Shown piece by piece: positions 10,377 through 22,115 of a stretch of 60,000 nucleotides of DNA. The stretch is from contig OX485806.1 in NCBI GenBank assembly GCA_950295325.1, positions 47,241,169 to 47,301,168 of the forward strand, written 5' to 3'. The stretch comes from Polytrichum commune (Eukaryota; Streptophyta; Polytrichopsida; Polytrichales; Polytrichaceae). Under the pieces are notes generated by a model. The model was not told the DNA's origin, ran no database searches, and saw nothing but the letters and a program-made list of their open reading frames with translations. The first letter of the stretch is position 1, and each line of letters opens with the position of its first letter. A program made the translations under genes and the position numbers.

Positions 10377-13300
10377 GTTACTCCAAACCTACGTGTCCCA
10401 AGGGGTGGACATTTCATATCACATATGAATTAACATGAGTATAAGAAAGGGTATTATTTGAGGCATTAACGTACATAGTATACATAAAGAAGAGGATTTT
10501 TTAATAATAAATACATCTACAAGATTATTAAAATTGGAAGTAAAAAGATGTAAACATAATAAATTAAACAAATTTTGTTTCATACCTAGTGTTCCATAAC
10601 TAAATCCTAACTTTGAATTTTGTGAAAAAATATAGAGACTTAATAAATTTATTTATTTATAGATCCAATAAAACTTTGATTAAAAAGTGAATTCCAAGAA
10701 AAGTCTACATATTTTGTAAAACAATGTAAATGGTATCCAAATAGGTGATATTGAACAAATAATTGGCTAAACTTTGTTTAACATACGACATAATTAAATT
10801 ACAATTATCAATTTTTTTTACAAATTTTGTGATGATGCCCTCAAATAGTTAATGAATTCAAGGAATAATTTAAAATATTCAAGGTGATGAAATCTACGTC
10901 CAAAAGCAAATTCAATTATTTATTTTTTAGTATCAATTTTAATGATCAATTTTGAAGATCTCAACTTGATATTCTACAGTTGACTTTTCAACATTGCAAT
11001 AGAGGTTATCATGAACAAAACTCAAATTCAAACATAATTTTGCTATCTTTGATAAAAAAAAATGGTTTTAGCAAATTGGAGCATTTTCTTGATATAACTA
11101 TCTTTGCACAAATGCTTCCACATCAATAAGGGTGTAATCACTCTCTCCATTGTATGCGATTCTTGTGAATTGTGTTCTTCCTTCCTACGCTGGTTGTTTG
11201 CCTTCTTCTCTCATTTCTCAATAGGGACTAGGAATCCATCATTTAAGCCATTTGGCCGTGAATTGGCCAAGTACATGAGTAATGGCTATTTTTTTAAGTT
11301 TTTTTAAGTTTAGAGTTGGATGTCTAGTATTTTTTAATTTTCATCCAAAAACATTCATGAAAAAAAAACATTAGAATGATTTTAAAAATGTTTGCATAAA
11401 AACATACTTCCACCATGAAATCATCTCTATTTGTAGGATTCGATACTACGAGCTTCTTATCAAAAGAAATTCCTAATTGATATGACAATCATAATTGTAG
11501 GTTTGATCATTCTTTCTTACTTTCCTATAGTACATTATTTTTTAATTGGAGTTTTTTTTTGTATAACCTAGATCCTTTATCACCGGCAACCACCACATGT
11601 CTATGTAAATAAGAGCCATAAACCAATAGCAATTACATATTAAATTAATTTTAAATCAAACATAAAAAAAAAAAAAAAAAAATCTATCTTATAAACCAAG
11701 GTACCAAACACATTGATCATCAAAGGATATTACATAGTCATTGATTTTTTTGCACAATTTGCATTGTCTCAAAATGAAATCAAATCTTTAAATTAATCAA
11801 ACTTCAAAATTCCCATATTACATATCCAATGGATGTTGTGGGTTAATTGGTTTTCACGTGATTGTTCTAAATAAATATGGAATGCATAAGACATACAAAT
11901 CATCAAAAACAAAATGAAACTTATATTTTTTTGGTGATTATTATTAACAAGTTCACATCATTCATAGCAGTGACAAACATCCTGACTAAGTTTTTTGGAT
12001 CCATTGCATCATGCCAAAGCTCTTTATCATAATGATGTTGTTCAATGTGATGTAGCCATATTGTCACTTGATGGTTATCTTTCCAAACAAATTTATATAT
12101 TGTCAATGTTAGTTCTATGAGCTAACTGTCTCATCTGTAACATCAAGATAAGAATCATCATTTTTGACAATGGATACATACAGCCCACAATGTTTTTTCC
12201 TATAAGCCATTGGAAAATTGAGTTTCCAATAATTGAACATAATCTTCTGAAAGGACTGGTCTAACCAATAATATAACCATTAGATGACACAATGGAACAA
12301 ACAATTGTGATTTTGCAGGTGGGATCACGCGGAGTTTGTTAATGATAGAATTAATTAATTTTTTCTTTTAAAAAATCCTTTTTTTTCAAAACTTGAAAAT
12401 CAACATCCAACAAAAAAACATGAAAACCCATAGGATTAACTTTGTTGAACTCGTGAACATACAAAAAATTTGACAACATGTTTAAAATATGTTGATCATT
12501 CTAGATTCAATAGTCAATATGATTGGGCAGATCCTTAACAAAAGACTAATGAGCACAATCATTTTAGTTTCAAGAATGATTAAAATATTCATGTGAGTTT
12601 TGAACAAGTAATGCCTGCATGGCTACATGCCTATGTGCACAATATCGATATATAACCCTAGAAATTATCCATATCAAACACGAACTGGATTTGTTAATTC
12701 ATCTTGTGCTAGGTTACCATATAATTTGCCATGTATGAATTTTAAATGAAGAGGGAGAGCTTATCATCCCATTCCCTCTTCCAAATAACAAAATTTGGGG
12801 AGAATCCTACAAATGCAAAGATATGTTAGTTGTTGTTTGAAAGGAGGAGGGGGGTGATCAACTTCATTCCTCAAGTCTAAGATTTGAGAAGAATTACCAA
12901 TCATTTTAGATAATGTAAGCAAAACATGAAAATGTCAACATGTGACATATTGGACTTTGAAACACTAGGATTGAGACCGATTCTATCCAAAAATCTCATT
13001 AGTTGAGTTTGAAAAATAATTGGTTGAAGTTTGAAAAATGTGATATTGGTATATTCTTAATATCTAAACCCTAAATGTATCGTGAGAATAATGTCACATC
13101 CAAATACAAATCTAATTGCAAACTGTATATTGTGAAGGAGGACATGTTACGGTTGCAGGAAAATGAAATTTTAGTATGTTTTCAATGATAGCTAGAAAAT
13201 GGTCCAGAATTTATTTAGAAAATGATAATTTTCTAAATTAACTTTTTGTTTGCCATGTTCAGCTGCACATGTTCATATTTGAAATTAATAAAAAAAAATT

Positions 13301-14876
13301 CAACACATGTCTTAGTAGTAACATTATGCAATTACATTATGAAGTCCAAGTAGGAGAACAATTCCATTCTTGAATTTCAAAAAATGCGGATTGTCTACAA
13401 AATTAAGCAGCTAAGCTTGATTTACATCTAAAAATATGAGTAACCAACGTTTGATGTTGAGTTAGTGTTGACACATGCTGTTCAACGTTTAATATCCTTC
13501 AAGTTCAAGATGGCATGAAACTTACCCATCATTTTAAAAGGACCTAAAACACCTCTCATGCATTGATTCACAACATGTAACTTGTTGGACTTGGAAACAC
13601 TAGGATCTCATCATATGAATAAAAATCAAGGTTTGAGGGGGAAGACTTGGATTGGAAAGGTTTTATCCACTTCTCCATCATCCCCCTTTTTTTTGCCGTC
13701 CTCCTTGGCATGATCCACCCCGTCATATGCCTTTTTCTCTTCCTTGCCCTCTTTTCCATTTTGTATTTTCTTCTTCGTTTTCTTCCTTTCTCACATGGCT
13801 AGCCTCATCGTCGTCTTTCTCGTCATTTTTTTCTCTTCGTCTTTTCCCATCTAGTTTTCCTTCACTGCTTCCAATGCCACCTCATGGATGTTCCTGATTT
13901 GCTACTCTTTGGCCACTCCAACAGATCTCCGCATTGATCTGTGACATGGCAACATTGATGGTCGAGGAACAGTGGCAGTGAGAGGCATTGTGGCGTTCCC
14001 CCTTTCATTAACCTTCTTTGCCATTGAGTGAGGTCATATAAAATGAGAAATTGCCCTCTCCTTCTAAACCCTAAATTCAATAACCAATGAGTTTCTACTT
14101 CCACTTTAAGCAATGACTAGGAATTTAACATTCAATAGATAATAAGTCAAATTTTTACTTCTAGTGTGTTTTGGGACTCCACTTCCTCATTAGTGTTTTG
14201 GATATCAAACTTTGTTTCACGAATGAATTTTACATTTTTTTTTATAGATATCAGGTTGTTCCGTATCAATCCCAACTTTGAAGAGTTCTACATTTTCCAC
14301 CATTTTTTTATGTGGTCATACTTATGCCGCACTTTGTAATACTAATCAAATCCTTCCTCATCCTCAACCGCTTTAATGTTTTTTGTGTCGAGTACTTGGA
14401 AGATCTTTTCCATCTACATTTGTTCAAGGAGGTTGAGAATTGTGAATGTATAGACATGTGGAGTAATTTTTTTTATTTTTGCTAGTCTAAATAGAGATTA
14501 GGGGTAAATAAAGCTTTTTTTGAGCCATAAACTATCAAATCAGTAGTTAGAACAAGGTAATTAACTGTATTTACCTATAAGTCGGCCTGGAAGGACTATA
14601 GGTTGAATCAGAAAGGGGGAGCAAGTGAAAAGCTTGGCAGAAGACTGGAGAGGAGGAGAGTTATTATTATTATTATTTTCTTCTTCTGGCAAGTCAGTTT
14701 TGGGAATGTTGTGAGCTGTTTTGATCTAGGGAATAAAGATTCCTCCTGGTCTAGGCCATAGACTGAGCAATTGAACAGAGACCGAGTCGATCAATTTGGG
14801 GGACTTGTACTGGATAGATTAACTATTGCCTCATTACAGTGCTGGTGTAGTTGCATTTTAATTTTTCTTTGTAGTA
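10377..14876. other. AT-rich non-coding DNA with short direct repeats
   Basis: No gene is recognised. A diverged direct repeat links 12860-12972 and 13490-13605; both contain a CAACATGT phrase followed by TTGGACTT(T/G)GAAACACTAGG. A pyrimidine-rich stretch (13650-13900) opens long frames by composition only. A short ATT microsatellite lies at about 14660-14678. The last 350 bp (14520-14876) are less AT-rich and may be the flank into which the pogo-like element inserted. Confidence 0.5.
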
Positions 14877-14899
14877 CAGTCTAACCTTGATAATGTCAC
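14877..14899 (+). repeat. Left terminal inverted repeat of the pogo-like element
   Basis: Twenty-three bases starting CAGTCTAACC match the reverse complement of 33296-33318 without mismatch. The dinucleotide before it is TA. A second, partial copy of the inner part (TTGATAATGTCAC) follows at about 14950. Confidence 0.88.
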
Positions 14900-15112
14900 A
14901 CCATCCGTTTCACCAAAAAGAGTGATATAAACAAGGTGTGACATATTTGATAATGTCACATTTTGAAGATTTGTGCATAATGTGATATTATTAAAAAAAT
15001 AGGTAGAAAATTAAAATTAAATTACAATGAAAAAAGAAAATAACAAATACGAGACTTCAATGTTTTTGAATGTAAAATCTAATTCAAAATTGTGAATAAC
15101 AACAAGAGCACA

Positions 15113-15523
15113 TCATAATGTGTCATTGAGATAAGGTAAAGACCTCTCACTACAGACAAATAAGCTTCTAATGTCACATTGTTTTGTTGATGTTAAATGT
15201 GCAACACCAATTCTAATGAGTTTATCATGGATTTTTTCCATTCCTAACAATTCTAGAGTGCTGAAAATTTGAGAACCTTGGCTAGCCATAAAATTCAAAA
15301 GATCTTTAGCATATTTTTGTGCATCGCTTAGCTTCACTACTTTAGACTCATCATCACTGCTATCAACAATCAATGGGTCTACTTCCATGGAATCAAGAAT
15401 TTGTTCGCCATCTTGCACTAATTGTACAAGCTCCTCAGTGTAATATTCCACCTCAAAATCATCTTCACCTTTCATGTTTATGTACTCCAAAGGACAAAGC
15501 GTTTCTACAGGCTTGCCTTCGAC
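15113..15523 (-). pseudogene. Pogo-like transposase, C-terminal part
   Basis: This is the acidic C-terminal tail of the transposase whose N-terminal and catalytic parts lie at 29427-30729. The open frame extends upstream to 15553, but the first codons (15524-15553) belong to the end of the CACTA insertion. The tail is rich in Asp and Glu (EDDFEVEYYTEELVQLVQDG; DSSDDESK) and ends with TSTKQCDIRSLF and a short extension. At both junctions the 3-bp duplication GAT (minus strand) falls on an aspartate codon, and the two halves are in the same reading frame. The insertion therefore interrupted the gene without altering the frame of the flanks. The tail has no known domain; identity rests on position, frame and the flanking inverted repeats. 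Confidence 0.75.
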
Positions 15524-15689
15524 ATCCACTAGAAGGAATTGTGTCCAAATCAACCCTCCTCTGTAGTGATGGTAGGGTCTGTGTGCACTGCCATTCTGAC
15601 TGTAACTCGTTGTCTAACTGCCGCCGCGACTGCAGTTTGGGTATATGCCAACAAAAATTGGGTGTAACTTGGTTTACTTGGGTGACGGT

Positions 15690-15880
15690 TGCCATGTCAA
15701 CCCGTTCGGGTGACTGCCACCGTTTTGGTAGCCTTTGGGTGGCGTTTTTGGGTGTCGGGTTTGGGTTTTGGGCATACGGTTGCAAGTGGGTTAGCGTTCA
15801 TGGGTTGCAGAATGCACTGCCGAGGGTGGCCACCATATGTGGGTGGCTTGGCACCCATGTTGGGTGTCATTGGCGCCCCC
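15690..15880 (+). repeat. Left subterminal GGGTG-rich zone of the CACTA element
   Basis: GGGTG and GGGTTTGGG words recur at short intervals (for example near 15707, 15737, 15752, 15786, 15826 and 15865). They are the inverted counterpart of the CACCC repeats near the right end. Subterminal repeats of CACTA elements bind the element's transposase; that role here is inferred. Confidence 0.5.
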
Positions 15881-16023
15881 GGGGCACTATTATTTTGGTC
15901 ATTTCCTCTCTTTTCCTTTGATGGGTTTGTACTCTCCCAGGGTGTCTGCTACCCAAGCATAACCCGATTTTCCAAGATGAACGGGTGTCTGCATAGACAT
16001 GAAGTATTGTTTCATACGAAACC

Positions 16024-16302
16024 CTAGGGTGGGAGGGAACAACATTTGCCTTGATTTACACGCAAAAGCTTTAGTTGTGACCAGATTTGCTTCATATTTG
16101 TGGGTCTAGACCACAATGGGAGATGGCGACCGTAAGCCTCCCGGTTACCGCAATTGCCATCCACTACCACGAGATGAATGAGCTCACAAAAAGTTTTGGA
16201 GAACCAAAACATAAATCTAGGTGAAACTGGGACAAAAGCCTTGGGGTTCCAGTCCAGAGCATAACGATGCATATTCACCAAATGAGAGACACCTTTATCC
16301 AC
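16024..16302 (-). other. Unassigned open frame between the CACTA left end and the NIPA-like fragment
   Basis: A 92-codon minus-strand frame without recognisable motifs. It lies downstream of the NIPA-like last exon in the same orientation, so it could be the 3' flank of the captured gene, or a piece of another captured gene. I cannot support a function. Confidence 0.2.
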
Positions 16303-16445
16303 TCAACTAAAAGATGGGTTATTCAGATGCTTTGCTGTCTAATGTAGGAGCTCCTAGGCTATTCCACAACGAAAGAAATGAGTTACGGCCCATGATTTCT
16401 TGGTTGTGGCTATTAAAAAAAATCCATGTTTTTTGAGACCAGACC

Positions 16446-19044
16446 CTAACCCCCACATGGGGAAGTCTTGCTAGCTTCATTGTGCGCCTTCCTTTTCTTT
16501 CTCTTATGGCCATTGGCTGGGAGCTGAGTGTCACCTTTAGAACCCTGGGGAGCCAGAAGCGACATGCCCACAAAGAGAATCATAATTCCCACGCCAAACA
16601 TTGCCGCTTGAAATTTGTCAAACATATGTTTTAACAAAACAATTTCAGAAAAGACATTTCTGACATGCTTCAGCTATATTGACACCTTGGGGAATGCTCA
16701 TCCCTAACAAGACCTCAGATATGTTCCAATTAGAACGGCAGAGACAGAACATACAAGCACCCTCATACTGCAAGAAAGATGGAATTTGAATCAAAACCAA
16801 CTATTTACTGGCTGTTTTTATACATATTCATGTTCTAAAAACATCATCAGCAATAGAAGCGCATATCCTGAATGATGGTGACACTCTAGTTGTTTGGGGG
16901 CAAATCAACAACAATTCATCGACGTCAATCACAGTGAGTGACATTGTACATACTCTGTACTCTTCAAAGTAAATGAATCCCATGAATATGGACAAAAATG
17001 TCCACACAATTTGAAGCATGGGCACAATTAGAATGGCATCAAACATGGCCAATCCATCATTAAGTCTTGCCATCTGCAACAAGTACAAATGTTCCTTGCC
17101 AGAACTTATGAGTGCGATCATTCCAACAGAGAAAGAGAATTTCAATGAAGGTAGTTAGTGGCCAAACAGGCTACAAGATTATCTAGAAGCCTTGTAGTAG
17201 ATTTGATCATGATAATTAATCAGATAACTAACCGAATGTGCACACAATCACTAAGAAGTAAGTTCCAGGTTGATATACAAGGAAAAAACTTTTTAGTCTG
17301 CAAAGCATCTTATCTTAGGACACCTCAATTTTCATGACGAGTGCAGTCTTGCAAAAGACCATGCCCTTGACCTCAAATCTCAATGAATCCATTTCCAGAA
17401 CTGATGGTTCTACTTTATTGCATTGATCTCACAATGCCAATTCTCAGCTAATTGGTGTTCCTAAGATATTTCTTGTAGTAGACCTGCAAAGTTAACTTGC
17501 AGTATATCATTTTCTTGACCACACCAGATTTTGATAATTGTTGAGATAATTGAGATTCAGAAATAGTAATGCATGAGGGCAATGTACTTACCCAAAAGGA
17601 AGTTGTTCCAGCAAAAAACACAAACACAAGGTATGTAAACCAGCCATCTAGCTGGCTGTCCCCTTCCATTGTTAATCGCAGAAGAATTGACCTGCAATTA
17701 ACCACTTTCATTCATTGTCTTTGACTATACACAAAACACATAAACAACAAAACATAATTTCATTATGCAGAAAAACAAGACAATACGAAGTGTACTAACA
17801 ATTTTATGGTCAAAAAGAGCTTATTTGGGCATCTTGAGAACATCATCCTCTCTAGTTCATCACAGGCCAATATATACTAAGTGAAATTTCTAAATGATAA
17901 AATGAGTGCACGCAATTTGGTAAGTGTTCTTACATAGACTTTGCAAACAAAACAGAATGAGAGCCAATGGCACCATAAACAACAACATATGTATAAGGCA
18001 GTAACATCCGCCATGCCCCTACAGGATCCTCGCCGCGAATTGCAGCCAGCTGCCTTCCACGCCTGTTAAATTGGGAAAAAAACGCAAGGGTAAGAAGAAT
18101 AGAAAACGAGAATGTTTGGGCATGCTTAAATCAGAGCAGAAATACATAATACCTCAATTTTTGAAAGCATGGACATGTTAACCTGTACACAATATGATGA
18201 CCAGCGACCATAATGAGCAAGATCGCATAGTAAACGAGATATGCAGTTCCCGTATAGCTTGCCGAGAGTTTTTCATGTGTGTAACCTGGAAAACCAACAC
18301 ATAGATGGACAAATCGTTTTACAAAACTGGCTATAGAACAAGAGGGAAGTTTCAAGAATAGAAGAAACACAAGATATTCTCCACATGCTCAATAATTCTG
18401 GAACTAAAATCTTGGGAGAAAGGGAAATGCAAGACTTACTTCGAGACTCATGATTCCCAAAGGCAACAAGAAATCCATTCCCAACCACTATGAACAATGT
18501 TGCCAGCACAATTTTGACACCCAGAAACCCATATGTTCAGCCATTTGATAGTGGACCAAACCTTTTGATAAAGCAAAAACTTCATCTTTTTGGCATTTAC
18601 ACCCGAGGACAGCCAAACAATTAAGGGAAAACATGCATGATCATAATTCAAAATGTCACATGTAACACCCAAGCTGGATGGTGATGCTTACCGACTGGTA
18701 ACAACCTCATTGAGCATGAGGTAAGCAAAAAAGACATTAGAGACAAATTGCACTGATCCCAAAGCTGCCAATAATGACTGCAAACGATGAGTAATGATGA
18801 TTAGTCACATGAGGTAGAACTGATCGATTTAATCATGAATGATTTCCAAATAAGTAGAAAAAAAATAATAGGATCTAATAGTTCATGTGATGCCTTATCA
18901 ATTCCACACTATGGGCAACATCTACAATTCTAGAAGTTAGTTAGTGTCCAAAACATTTAATCAATGAAGAGCCAAGGTTCACCTGAGCAGCATAGCTGAA
19001 TTAGATAAAGTTCAAGCAATTTCCAAGTGTAAATATCACAACAC
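16446..19044 (-). pseudogene. NIPA8-like magnesium transporter gene fragment, 8 exons with introns
   Basis: NIPA-family proteins are multi-pass membrane Mg transporters. Exons on the minus strand, in gene order: 18983-19044 (FTLGNCLNFI*FSYAAQ), 18692-18777 (SLLAALGSVQFVSNVFFAYL), about 18440-18520 (LATLFIVVGNGFLVAFGNHE), 18183-18285 (SASYTGTAYLVYYAILLIMV), 17934-18062 (WRMLLPYTYVVYGAIGSHSV), 17592-17691 (SILLRLTMEGDSQLDGWFTY), 16954-17073 (LFDAILIVPM-type segment FDAILIVPMLQIVWTFLSIF) and about 16446-16612 (MFGVGIMILFVGMSLLAPQG, then a hydrophilic tail). Most exons are bounded by GT and AG, so a genomic copy and not an mRNA was captured. Defects are a TAA codon in the first exon, no clear acceptor for the third, and a missing N-terminal exon. 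It lies wholly inside the CACTA element. The NIPA8 assignment is from remembered family sequence; the phrases AALGSVQFVSN and FDAILIVPM are strong. Confidence 0.8.
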
Positions 19045-20536
19045 CTGCCATAACAAAAATACAGCTGAAGAAGTCAATATTCTAGCCTTACATATTAGAA
19101 AAGATTTAATAAGGATTCAGAAGGTTGGACTACATAAAACAAAAAAACATCTTAATGTTTAATGAGAACTACAATTTGTACAGATGCCCCATGTTCCAGT
19201 TTATTATTGATAATACAAGGACATTGAGTCACATTAGATAATGCAAGGTTAGAGAGTCATCTCTTTCTGTTCGCCCGAACTGGATCTTTGGCATGTGATC
19301 AATGGTTGCCCGCACAGTCACACCCACCTGTTCTCCTCCAAATTCTAAATTTGAATACCTAATATTTCCATGTGCAACATGTTTCGACGCCATTTTTTGG
19401 AGGACCAGTAGGTTGGTAGCCCCCATTCCAGTATTTTGTGTGAGGTGCAGTTGATGCTTGCATTGTTGTGAGTGTGTCAAATTAAAATCCGCTTGTGTGA
19501 GGAAATTGTGGGTATGTGGAGTACAAATCCAAGCAACCCACTCAAACCCTTGTTTGTTGTCCACCTTTCGTGATGTCTGGCTCCGAGAGTGACCAGATAG
19601 AGTGTGAGATTGTGGTTGTGGGCCGTCAACTTGCATTTGTGAACCACAAATTGCAGAGCCAATTGGAAACCATGAAAGATCTCATCCATGAGTACGAGGT
19701 TTCTTTGGCGGCGGAGGGAATGTTGGACTGCTTGGGGTCCTCTGGGATCGTCCCTGTTGAAATGGCTCTCCCAGCTCTACCAATGCTAATTCTTTCCCCG
19801 TCCTGCAACCATTGTTATTCCGGATAGGAATATGGTAGACCTCCGTGCGGCTATCCTCCCTTTGGTTTAGTATGACATGTTTTCCTGGAGAGAGGACAAT
19901 TTTTTCGCCAGGCTGGGGAAAAAACCCAGACATGCCTACACCCGAACCAACCCCCCTGTAGTCATATAGATTTCCAGCATGTGCCTGTGGCAGTACTGGG
20001 AGGGAGGGAGGTGGACATGCCCTATGGGTTGTGGGAGGACTTGCATCGACAAGTCGTGTGCACGGACAATGCGCAATTCCTAAAGACCAACCACCCAATG
20101 CTTCATGTCTCCTACAAATCTATGGAGGCGCAACTTTGTGCTGTCACCAGATGCCGCCCGGAAATGCATCGCAAAACCCCGGCATTTCCCAAGTTTTTTG
20201 GATAGTGCATGCAATGGGGATTGCAATTATTAGGGTTTCCTTGTATTTTTGTGTTCGTCCAGTGCGTGCCACATTCCAACTTCATTAAAGGGAGAGTTGC
20301 ACATATCTTGGCTGCATTTGTGGTGGTATTGGATCAGATATACTTGTGTAACGTTCAAGATTGTTGCACAAGAGCTTAGTCATTGCCATTGACAATTGCT
20401 ACAACACCCGCCCCCAATCCTCATGGAGGGAGCGTGTGGATGATAAAGTTATTTTTGTTTCCAGTCTCGCATGTCGCAGCATGGGCCCTTTCATAACTTT
20501 CAGATGTGTGTGGAGATTAATGTCTTCAGAAATGTT

Positions 20537-20660
20537 TTGCTTCCTTTATGCAATTGGGTTGTTCTATGTTTGGACTGATAACCCTTCGACGTGCTGCTTC
20601 CTTTATGCAATTGGATTTTCCATGTTTGGACTGTTAACCTTTCCATGTAACTTTGCAAGT
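20537..20660 (+). repeat. Local direct duplication, offset 62 bp
   Basis: The phrase TGCTTCCTTTATGCAATTGG, followed by a TTTGGACTG and AACC phrase, occurs at about 20537 and again 62 bp later. It is a simple two-copy tandem duplication within the CACTA interior. Confidence 0.65.
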
Positions 20661-20956
20661 AGGTTTTGGTCAAACAATTTGGGTTGCAATATGCATGTCT
20701 ACATACACATTTGGTCATCACTCATCTGATATGCTTCCAATTGCAACATGGTGTTTTGGCTGAAGATGGAATTTCTGCTACAAAGCGCCGCGCTGCTGCT
20801 GATAGCTTAGGTGTATAGGCTCGATTGGGAAGTGATGTCTATGCTGCCCATTTGGTAAGTGTCTTGGTGACTCTAGAGATTGTTATACTATGATGTAAAT
20901 TTTCCAAAACATTGTCTAGGTGTTTGAATGTAGTTGCTGAGCAATATTGAAACAAA

Positions 20957-22115
20957 ATAGATTGTTTTGGAATTAACATATGTGGTTCATTCACAGAGAA
21001 CAATTGAAATGGTCCATTAGTATTGAAGGATGAAACTCCTTTAAATTCCACTGTTGTGAAATAGGCCGAAGTGCAGACTTTGCAACAGGATGGATCCCTT
21101 CACTTGCACACTCGGAGTCTCAAATATGGCAAGGTGATCGACTTCTTCTCAGCTGGGGTTTAGGGACTTCGAATTCGTAGGATTCATCCTTCTCGAACAT
21201 GTCCTTCATTTGCCAATCCACTACTGCTTTGAGCTCTACTTAAACTGATAAAGAGTAAGAGTAAACCTCACATAAATTCCAGCTTTGGGACTCTGTTCAT
21301 AGGTATTGCGGTTGCTCTTGGCATTAGTTTAAACGCATGGACGACAAGCAGGTGCAAGCTTCGGTCCAGCAATAGACATCCATTGTAGGTTTTTAGGTAT
21401 TGCTTTACCCTGCCCAGTTCATGGGTAGCCCAAGATGTCACAAATGTGGCTTCCATATCATGCGTCCAAATTATTGAGTCGATCTAAAATAACACTCTGC
21501 AATTTTAATGTGTGTGTGCTGAGTTTGTGCAATGCGACCAAGTGATTATCTGCCATTGAATTGTTGAATAGGTTACTTTTGAATTTTGATTCGTGTGCCC
21601 TAACCTTTTGTCTGGTATATTGCAATTGTAAATGTTGCTGCAGAGAAGATGCACAACTGCAGATGAGCAGAATATGTGAGACTTGTATGTCGAGAATGAC
21701 CTTATCAGTGTGAGTTGCAAGAAAACCTGACTATCTGTGTAGGGTGGTGGTGGTTATACTTCAGAAAGTAGTTCTCGTCAACTGGATTGATAAGAAATGT
21801 GTAAAACAACATGTATACTTTGTTTTCGAATTAACATATCTGGTCCATTTACAGAGAACAATTAAAATGGTGCATTAATATTGAAGGATGAAATTGCTTT
21901 AAATTCCACTGTTGTGAAACAGGCCGAAGTGCAGACTTCGCAACAGGATGGATCCCTTCACTTGCACACTCGGAGTCTCAAATATGGCAAGGTGATCGAC
22001 TTCTTCTCAGCTGGGGTTCAGGGATTTCGAATTTGTAGGATTCATCCTTCTAGAACATGTCCTTCATTTGCCAATCCACTGCTGCTTTTGGTTCTACTTA
22101 AACTGATAAAAAGCA
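20957..22115 (+). repeat. Direct duplication of about 300 bp, offset 858 bp
   Basis: Sequence at about 20957-21255 recurs at about 21815-22112, with marker AATTAACATAT at 20971 and 21829. Identity is high through the exon-like core (AGGCCGAAGTGCAGACTT; CAACAGGATGGATCCCTTCA; GGCAAGGTGATCGACTTCTT). The second copy keeps an open frame of about 95 codons. The first has a TAG where the second has CAG. The duplicated core looks like an exon with its intron flanks. Confidence 0.8.

Noticed and set aside
13652-13897. 81-codon Phe/Ser-rich ORF resembling a membrane protein
   Set aside because: It is a pyrimidine-rich stretch; the hydrophobicity follows from TTC/TCT runs, and the other strand is equally open.
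15373-15921. 182-codon ORF on the plus strand
   Set aside because: It is antisense to the transposase tail and crosses the CACTA border at 15527, so it cannot be an ancestral gene.
16446-19044. A functional NIPA magnesium transporter gene
   Set aside because: The N-terminal exon is missing, one exon has a TAA, one acceptor is lost, and the whole lies between CACTA ends.
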